From NCBI RefSeq assembly GCF_019218755.1, contig NZ_JAHUWZ010000012.1, positions 1 to 64,000 on the forward strand: 64,000 nt of DNA, given 5' to 3'. A model generated the notes under the pieces. The model ran no database searches, was not told the origin of the DNA, and worked only from the letters and a program-made list of their open reading frames with translations. The DNA comes from Acidovorax sp. sif1233. GTDB lineage: Bacteria > Pseudomonadota > Gammaproteobacteria > Burkholderiales > Burkholderiaceae_C. Positions 55,817 to 64,000 of the stretch are shown here, one piece after another. Both the position numbers and the translations under genes were made by a program. Every line of letters begins with the position of its first letter. Position 1 is the first letter of the stretch.

Positions 55817-56202
55817 GCCACGGCCTCCTGCAGGGCGCCCCGCTGCAGCGCGTGGCGCTGCACGGCCGTGGGCGCGAACAGGGCCACGAGCGCCTCCAGG
55901 AGCGCGCGTGCCTTGCCCGAATGGTCCGCACCGAAGTTGCACACATAGACGTCGAGCGTGACGGCCTGCTGTTCGGGCCAGGTGTGCACGCACAGGTGCG
56001 ACTCGGCCAGCAGCACGGTGGCGGTCACCCCGCCAGGTCCGTGGGCGGTGGCGGGAAATCCGTGGAACAGCTGGCCCACGGGCTGCAGCCCGGCGGCGCG
56101 CACGGCGTCGCCGCAGGCCTGGCCCAGGGCGGCGGCATCGAGCAGCCACACGGGGGCGCAGCGGCAGCCATGGAGATCGGCGGTGAGGTGCAGTCCTTGC
56201 AT
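55813..56202 (-). CDS. speD: S-adenosylmethionine decarboxylase proenzyme (SpeD, class 1B-like)
   Basis: Pyruvoyl enzyme that supplies decarboxylated SAM for spermidine synthesis. The 129 residues contain the self-cleavage site ESHLCVHTWPE with serine 68, histidine 73 and, 15 residues later, cysteine 88, matching the catalytic Ser63/His68/Cys83 spacing of Thermotoga AdoMetDC. It lacks speE beside it and is instead coupled to murU and pepP. I chose the ATG at 56202 (MQGLHLTADLHGC); TACAGT lies 7 nt upstream. Confidence 0.88.
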   Translation of the reverse strand: MQGLHLTADLHGCRCAPVWLLDAAALGQACGDAVRAAGLQPVGQLFHGFPATAHGPGGVTATVLLAESHLCVHTWPEQQAVTLDVYVCNFGADHSGKARALLEALVALFAPTAVQRHALQRGALQEAVA

Positions 56203-56209
56203 GGCCCGC

Positions 56210-56215
56210 ACTGTA
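56210..56215 (-). promoter_or_regulatory. -10-like hexamer 7 nt before speD start
   Basis: The minus strand reads TACAGT, seven bases, ATG, with no ribosome site. It would start the speD-murU-pepP-CPBP transcript without a leader. Confidence 0.45.
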
Positions 56216-56522
56216 GTGCATCACGGGGGCGGGCGGCGCCGGGCTTTCGGGCCCACATCGCGGCCGGGCTGGCGCCACCCCGGCCGGTCCCGGCGGTCCA
56301 GCGCCCAGGCGGTGGTCGCGCGCGCGGCGCCACGGACTATCCCGCCGGGGTAGGGCGATGCGCCGGGCGCTCGGGTAGCCTGCGCGGCCCATGACAGCCC
56401 CTGCCCCGCAACCCCGGCCCGGCCACCCGAAGCCGCTTGTGCCAACTATTACCGGATCACGCCTGCGCGCGATCGTGGGCCGCCGTTTCGCGGGCACCGA
56501 CACCCCCCATAGTGTCGCCACC
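56216..56522. other. Divergent gap between speD and the LuxR-type regulator
   Basis: About 310 very GC-rich bases. A CATAGT hexamer at 56508-56513, nine bases before the regulator ATG, is the only promoter-like signal. amgK, expected next to murU, is not present here, and no repeat of either family is seen. Confidence 0.5.
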
Positions 56523-57152
56523 ATGAAGATCATCCTTGCCGACGACCACACGCTGTTCCGCGAAGGACTGCAGCACCTGCTGTCGGCACTGGACCCTCAG
56601 GCCCAGGTGCTGGAGGCGAACGACTACGCCAGCGCGGCGTCGCTGGTGGTGGAGCATCCCGATGCCGCCCTCGCCCTGGTGGACCTGGACATGCCGGGCC
56701 GCGACGCCAGCGCGCCGGGTGGCGGCGGCCTGGAACGCCTGCTGGCGCTGGCGCCCGGCGTGCCGGTGGTGGTGCTCTCCGCCCGCGAAGACCCCGCCGT
56801 GGTCCGCGACGTGCTGGACGCGGGCGCCATGGGGTTCATCTCCAAGCGCGAACGCGCCGCCGTGATGCTCAACGCCCTGCATCTGGTGCTGGCCGGCGGC
56901 ATCTACCTGCCGCCCATGCTCCTGGGCACGGCGGCCCGGGCGTCCGCCTGCGCCGCCCTGACCCCCCGGCAGGTCGAGGTGTTGCACGGCCTGGCGAACG
57001 GGCATGCCAACAAGGTGATCGCGCGCCAGCTCGGCATGAGCGAGGCGACCGTGAAGGCGCACACGGGTGCCATCTTCCGCAGCCTGGAGGTCAGCAACCG
57101 CGTGCAGGCCGTGCGCATGGCCCGGCGGCTGGGCCTGCTGGCGCCCGACTGA
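56523..57152 (+). CDS. NarL/LuxR-family response regulator, orphan
   Basis: 209 residues. The receiver is MKIILADDHTLFREGLQ with phospho-aspartate 54 in ALVDLDMPG. The C-terminal LuxR helix-turn-helix reads LTPRQVEVLHGLANGHANKV and continues MSEATVKAHTGAIFRSLEV. An Asp/Gly-rich insert (DASAPGGGG) follows the phosphorylation site. I chose the ATG at 56523 over the frame opening at 56391. No kinase gene is adjacent. Confidence 0.9.
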   Translation: MKIILADDHTLFREGLQHLLSALDPQAQVLEANDYASAASLVVEHPDAALALVDLDMPGRDASAPGGGGLERLLALAPGVPVVVLSAREDPAVVRDVLDAGAMGFISKRERAAVMLNALHLVLAGGIYLPPMLLGTAARASACAALTPRQVEVLHGLANGHANKVIARQLGMSEATVKAHTGAIFRSLEVSNRVQAVRMARRLGLLAPD

Positions 57153-57164
57153 GCCCAAGGAAGC

Positions 57165-57226
57165 TCCTGATTTGATAGCTGCCAGCGCTTTATAGACAAG
57201 CGCTTGTGCCCTGTTTGATTCAAAAT
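57165..57226. repeat. Family 1 repeat, intergenic copy before tkt
   Basis: Reads CTGATTTGATAGCTGCCAGC, GCTTTATAGACAAGCGCTTG, then TGCCCTGTTTGATTCAAAAT. It lies just after the orphan regulator in the 317-bp gap before tkt. The rest of that gap is GC-rich without other features except the promoter at 57424. Confidence 0.9.
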
Positions 57227-57423
57227 TGAAGGTCCGGCAGGCCGCGGTGCGACGGCCGCGCAATGCGCCCGCCTCCGAGACTCGGAACGGCCGATCACTG
57301 AGCGCAGATGTGCCGCGGGCTGCGCGCGGGCCGTGCGGCATCCGCCGGGGCAAAAGCCGCCAGCGCGGGGGACCGCGCTCCGGGCTCCAGGCCGCCGGTG
57401 GAGGGGCGGGGGCGCCGCCCCGG

Positions 57424-57429
57424 TAAAAT
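57424..57429 (+). promoter_or_regulatory. Candidate -10 for tkt-gap
   Basis: TAAAAT in CGGTAAAATGCC, 40 bp before the tkt ATG. The same GTAAAAT block precedes purC and purE. Confidence 0.4.
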
Positions 57430-57469
57430 GCCGGGTTTCCCCTGAACCTCCCACCCTGAACCCTCCCCC

Positions 57470-60648
<3,179 letters not shown>

Positions 60649-60695
60649 GCGTTACCCTTGAGAATGAAGAAGCATTAGAAGCAACTACCCTGTTC

Positions 60696-60731
60696 AAGCC
60701 GGCCGCCTGCAAAGGCTGCCGGCTTTTTTTT
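60696..60731 (+). terminator. Rho-independent terminator after gap
   Basis: AAGCCGGC, a 14-base loop and GCCGGCTT are followed by a T-run of about eight. It begins 48 bp after the gap stop, which is convergent with mscS. Confidence 0.9.
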
Positions 60732-60770
60732 GCCCCCCGCCCGCCCCGCGGTGCGCGGCAGGCCGCCGCC

Positions 60771-61916
60771 TCAACGCGCGGCCACGGACGCGGCGGCGGC
60801 CGCCGCAGCACCAGCCAGCGGCGCCGGGCCCTGGGACTGCGCAGGCGCGCTGGCGATGTGCACCGTGCTGGTGGGAAAGGCAAACTCCACCCCCATGGCC
60901 TTGAACTCGCGCATGAGGCCCAGATTGATGGACTGCTGCAGGTCCATGTAGAGGTTGAACGCCGGGTCCTGGACGATGTAGACCACCTCGTAGTCCAGCG
61001 AACTCGCGCCAAACGCCTTGAAGTGCGCGCGGTCGAAGCGCAGCTCCGGATGGGCGTCGATGAGCTTGCGCACCACGCCCGGGATCGCCTCGGCCTGCTC
61101 GGGCGTGGTGTTGTACGACACACCGAAGCCGAACACGATGCGCCGCTTCTCCAGCATGCGGTAGTTGCTGATGGTCTGCTTGAGCAGGTCGGTGTTGGAC
61201 ATCACGATCTGCTCGCCCTGCAGGCTGCGGATGCGCGTGGTCTTCAGCCCGATCACCTGCACCGTGCCCGAGACGCTGCCGACCACGATGAAATCGCCCA
61301 CCTCGAAGGGCTTGTCCACCGCGATCGCGAGCGAGGCGAACAGGTCGCCCAGGATGTTCTGCACCGCCAGCGCCACGGCGATGCCCCCCACCCCCAGGCT
61401 GGCGATGAAGGCCGTGATGTTCACGCCCACGTTGGACAGGATGGCCAGCAGCACCACGCTCCACAGCAGCGTGCGCAGCCCCCAGGACAACAGCGTGGCG
61501 GAGGCGCTGACCTGGGTCATGCCCGTGGACGAATGGCGTTCCACATACCGCCGCACGCCCATGCCGATGGCCCGCATGCCCCACAGGCCCATCTGCAGCG
61601 CAAGGGCGACAAACCACAGCTGGCTGAGCCGGCTTTCCCAGCGGCCCGGCAGCTCCAGCAGGCTCGCGCCCACCAGCAGGGCCACGACCACCATGAGCAG
61701 GCGGCTCGTGCCCTCCAGCACCTCCACCACGGTGTGCGCCGCCGCGCTGCCGGACTGCGTGGCCCACACCCTGGCACGGCCCGTGAGCAGATGCAGCACC
61801 AGCAGGATGCCCACATAGGTCGTGGCGGCGGCGGCCAGCGCCACCATCAGGCTCCACAGCGGAACGCCCACGAAGGTCGTCTCGCGGATCCAGGTTGAGA
61901 AGGTCGATGGCGGCAT
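60771..61916 (-). CDS. mscS: Small-conductance mechanosensitive channel (MscS family)
   Basis: 381 residues with about five membrane helices. The pore helix and beta domain are recognised by FIASLGVGGIAVALAVQNIL, GDLFASLAIAVDKPFEVGDF and ITNYR-like ISNYRMLEKRR. The C terminus is Ala-rich (after FPTSTVHIAS). AAGGAGAAA precedes the ATG at 61916. It releases solutes on hypo-osmotic shock. Upstream lies a perfect heptamer palindrome. Confidence 0.93.
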   Translation of the reverse strand: MPPSTFSTWIRETTFVGVPLWSLMVALAAAATTYVGILLVLHLLTGRARVWATQSGSAAAHTVVEVLEGTSRLLMVVVALLVGASLLELPGRWESRLSQLWFVALALQMGLWGMRAIGMGVRRYVERHSSTGMTQVSASATLLSWGLRTLLWSVVLLAILSNVGVNITAFIASLGVGGIAVALAVQNILGDLFASLAIAVDKPFEVGDFIVVGSVSGTVQVIGLKTTRIRSLQGEQIVMSNTDLLKQTISNYRMLEKRRIVFGFGVSYNTTPEQAEAIPGVVRKLIDAHPELRFDRAHFKAFGASSLDYEVVYIVQDPAFNLYMDLQQSINLGLMREFKAMGVEFAFPTSTVHIASAPAQSQGPAPLAGAAAAAAASVAAR

Positions 61917-61997
61917 GGTTGTTTCTCCTTGGTGGGGCGGCACGCGCGCCGGGCTGCGGCGTGTGGCCCGCTTGCAGGCCTGCGTGGGCGCGGGTGC

Positions 61998-62046
61998 GGC
62001 CACCGGCCACCGGCCACCGGTGGCCGGTGGCCGGTGGCCGGTGGCC
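61998..62046. repeat. Perfect palindrome of GGCCACC/GGTGGCC heptamers
   Basis: Three direct copies of GGCCACC meet four copies of GGTGGCC with no spacer. Bases 61998-62039 form a perfect 21 + 21 inverted repeat, followed by one extra heptamer. It lies about 80 bp upstream of mscS. The rest of the 477-bp gap 61917-62393 shows no gene. Confidence 0.85.
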
Positions 62047-62393
62047 GATGGCAGTGGCGCGCGGTGGACTGATTGATCGACAGCCATCGCCGCGCAGAGT
62101 TCCCGCACCCTTGCTCGGCAAGGCCGCCAGCACCTGAGCGAGGGACGGGTGAAGCGGTGGACGACACCCGGCACAGGCCCGGCCACGCCCCACGCAAATT
62201 GCAAGCGTTCGTAAGACATGGCCCACAGGAATACAGAGGCAGTGCCTACGCGGGCGGCGGGCCGCGCGGCGAACAATGCATTCATCAAAAAGCTGGCATG
62301 CATTGCCTGGCGCCGCGCCCCCTGCCCAGTGAGGCGCGCAACGCGCCGGGGCCTGCCCACCAACAATCCACCCGCTCAGGAGGTCTCCACACC

Positions 62394-62771
62394 ATGCACC
62401 CATCCATCCCCCTCCGTCTCACGGCCGCAGCCCTCGCGCTGGGCGCCCTGGCAGCGTGCTCGTCCACGCCCCCGCCCGCCGAACAGATGGCCGTCACCCG
62501 CACCACGGTGAACCGCGTGGCGGCGGCGCCGGCGACGGCCACCAGCGCCCCCGTGGACCTGCAGCGTGCGCAGGAAAAACTCATCCTCGCCGAGAAGGCC
62601 ATGGCCCAGCAGGACTACAAGAACGCCCGGCGCCTGGCGGCCGAGGCCGAGGTCGACGCCCGCGTGGCCGAGACCCGTGCCGACGCGGCACGCAATGCGA
62701 CCAACCTTGCCCAGGTCCAGGACAGCATCCGCGCGCTGCAGGAAGAAATCAACCGCCGGTCCCCCCGCTGA
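62394..62771 (+). CDS. DUF4398-type lipoprotein
   Basis: 125 residues: signal peptide with lipobox LAACSST, a Thr/Ala-rich linker, then a helical domain (RAQEKLILAEKAMAQQDY, RRLAAEAEVDARVAETRAD) as in DUF4398 proteins. An AGGAGGT ribosome site lies 12 bp before the ATG. It is followed after 68 bp by an OmpA-like lipoprotein gene whose N-terminal part looks similar (a helical domain after a lipobox), which suggests a two-gene envelope unit. Confidence 0.85.
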   Translation: MHPSIPLRLTAAALALGALAACSSTPPPAEQMAVTRTTVNRVAAAPATATSAPVDLQRAQEKLILAEKAMAQQDYKNARRLAAEAEVDARVAETRADAARNATNLAQVQDSIRALQEEINRRSPR

Positions 62772-62839
62772 GGGCCGAGCGCTCCTGACCACGCCGCCCG
62801 CACCGCGGGCCGCTCTTGACCTTTGAAGGACACCACACC

Positions 62840-63760
62840 ATGCACCGATTGATCCAACGTACCACCGCCCTGTGCACCAGCCTCATCGCCGTGGGGCTGC
62901 TCGCGGCCTGTGCCAGCACCGCGCCGTTCCCGGCGCTGGAGCAGGCCCGCTCCGCCGTGAGCGCCGTCGCCGGCGATCCCATCGTGAACCAGTACGCCCC
63001 CGTGGAACTGAAGGAAGCGACCGACGCTCTGGCCCGCGCCGACCGCGAATGGGCCGACGACCACGACGAATCGGAAACCAACCACCTGGCCTACATCGCA
63101 CGCCAGCGCGCCGAGATCGCCACGAACGCGGCACGCTCACGCCAGCTGGACGCCAGCATCCAGCAAGCCAGCGGCGATGCCGACCGCATCCGCCTGCAGG
63201 CCCGCACACAGGAGGCCGACCAGGCCCGCCTGCGCGCCCAGCAGGCCCAGGCCCAGGCCCTGAACGCCGAGCAGCGCGCCGCCCAGCAGCAGGCCAATGC
63301 CAGCGTCGCGATGGCCCAGGCCAGCGCCGCACAGGACCGCGTGCGCGCACTGGAAGCCCAGCTGCGCGACATGGAAGCCCAGCAGACCGAGCGCGGGCTG
63401 CTCGTGACGCTGGGCGACGTGCTGTTTGCCTTCAACAAGGCGGAGCTGTCGGCCCAGGCCGGCCCCCGCCTGGACAAGCTGGCCAGCTTCCTCAAGCAGT
63501 TCCCGGACCGCAAGCTGCTCATCGAGGGCTACACCGACAGCGTGGGCTCCGACGGCTACAACCAGGACCTGTCGGACCGCCGCGCCCAGTCCGTGCGCGA
63601 CGCACTGGTGCAGCGCGGCGTGGACAGCAGCCGCATCACCGCGCGCGGCTACGGCAAGGCCCACCCCGTGGCCGACAACGCATCGCCGGAAGGCCGCGCC
63701 ATGAACCGCCGCGTGGAGATCGTGATCGCCGACGACAAGGGCACCCTGCGCGGCCGTTGA
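62840..63760 (+). CDS. OmpA-family lipoprotein with helical N-terminal domain
   Basis: 306 residues: signal peptide with lipobox LLAACAS, a DUF4398-like helical region (about 30-110), a Gln/Ala-rich coiled coil (about 110-185) and a C-terminal OmpA peptidoglycan-binding domain (LLVTLGDVLFAFNKAELSAQ, IEGYTDSVGSDGYNQDLSDR, RARGYGKAHPV-like ITARGYGKAHPV, NRRVEIVI). It probably tethers the outer membrane to peptidoglycan. GAAGGA precedes the ATG at 62840. Confidence 0.9.
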   Translation: MHRLIQRTTALCTSLIAVGLLAACASTAPFPALEQARSAVSAVAGDPIVNQYAPVELKEATDALARADREWADDHDESETNHLAYIARQRAEIATNAARSRQLDASIQQASGDADRIRLQARTQEADQARLRAQQAQAQALNAEQRAAQQQANASVAMAQASAAQDRVRALEAQLRDMEAQQTERGLLVTLGDVLFAFNKAELSAQAGPRLDKLASFLKQFPDRKLLIEGYTDSVGSDGYNQDLSDRRAQSVRDALVQRGVDSSRITARGYGKAHPVADNASPEGRAMNRRVEIVIADDKGTLRGR

Positions 63761-63840
63761 GCCCCTGGGGCGCCCGATCCCTCGGCGGACAGGCCGGGGG
63801 ACGGCAAGGTCACCAGATCCCGCCAGCGTGCCGAACGAAC

Positions 63841-63878
63841 AAGCCCTGGAGCAGTGATGCTCCAGGGCTTTTTCCTTT
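63841..63878 (+). terminator. Rho-independent terminator after the OmpA-like gene
   Basis: AAGCCCTGGAGC, a six-base loop and GCTCCAGGGCTT, a perfect 12-bp stem, followed by a T-rich run. Nothing further is recognised in 63879-64000. Confidence 0.95.
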
Positions 63879-64000
63879 CAGAAAGCGCAGCCTTTGAACG
63901 TGGGCGCGAGCGGAGGTCTGCGAGGTGTTTGTGACCGCGGAATGCCGCAGCCCGCCTGGTGAGATGGGCGAGAGCCCTCGTGCCTGTGCCTGGCTTAGCC

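Noticed and set aside
61998-62046. Heptamer array as a CRISPR-like locus
   Set aside because: The units are 7 bp and adjacent without spacers, half are inverted, and no cas genes are present.

Overview
This 64 kb window is GC-rich (roughly two thirds G+C by eye), densely coded chromosomal DNA. Protein sequences, gene order (dapB-exbBD-leuS-lptE, purEK-sua5, tsaB-rimI-UDG, hprK-ptsN-hpf) and two dispersed repeat families point to a betaproteobacterium of the Comamonadaceae, most likely Acidovorax or a near relative. I see no rRNA, tRNA, insertion sequence, prophage or CRISPR array. It is core genome, and the unusual content lies in repeats, leaders, start regions and a few degenerate enzymes.

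Layout. 0-11 kb (minus strand): glutathione synthesis (gshB, gshA) mixed with potassium uptake (kup, trkH, trkA), a BenE-type transporter and proA. 11-20 kb: holA, an arginase on the other strand, lptE, leuS, exbD, exbB, dapB, bamE, then divergent fur. 20-24 kb: hprK, ptsN, hpf and an MFS exporter. 24-29 kb: purC, a thioredoxin-like chaperone, purE, purK, sua5. 29-36 kb: a GDSL-like lipoprotein, a secreted lipase-like lipoprotein, SemiSWEET, dacB, a DMT exporter, tsaB, rimI and a UDG-like protein. 36-44 kb: corA behind a structured leader, mtnN, fadD, pntB, pntA. 44-51 kb: fbaA, a two-component system divergent from a PAP2 phosphatase, and pyk. 51-57 kb: an MFS exporter with divergent LysR, then the coupled operon speD-murU-pepP-CPBP and an orphan LuxR-type regulator. 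57-64 kb: tkt-gap, mscS and two envelope lipoproteins.

How the genes work together. Central carbon enzymes (fbaA, pyk, tkt, gap), transhydrogenase and purine synthesis are spread along the window. Envelope functions (lptE, bamE, exbBD, dacB, murU, PAP2, OmpA-like) form a second theme, and ion homeostasis (Kup, Trk, CorA, MscS) a third.

Main novelty candidates. (1) An approximately 55-bp palindromic repeat (family 1) is present in at least 11 copies. Six lie inside protein genes (proA, exbB, ybbN, purK, mtnN, murU), in both orientations and in three frames of one orientation, without breaking any of them. (2) The corA leader has three perfect hairpins and a mutually exclusive alternative pairing. 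(3) Six genes carry a -10-like hexamer 6-7 nt before the start codon, which suggests leaderless mRNAs. (4) A PmrA/QseB-like box lies in the promoter of the PAP2 gene beside the two-component genes. (5) A 42-nt perfect palindrome built of heptamers lies upstream of mscS. (6) The GDSL-like and UDG-like proteins have lost residues expected to be catalytic.

The last 120 bases (63879-64000) and the first 110 hold no gene I can support.
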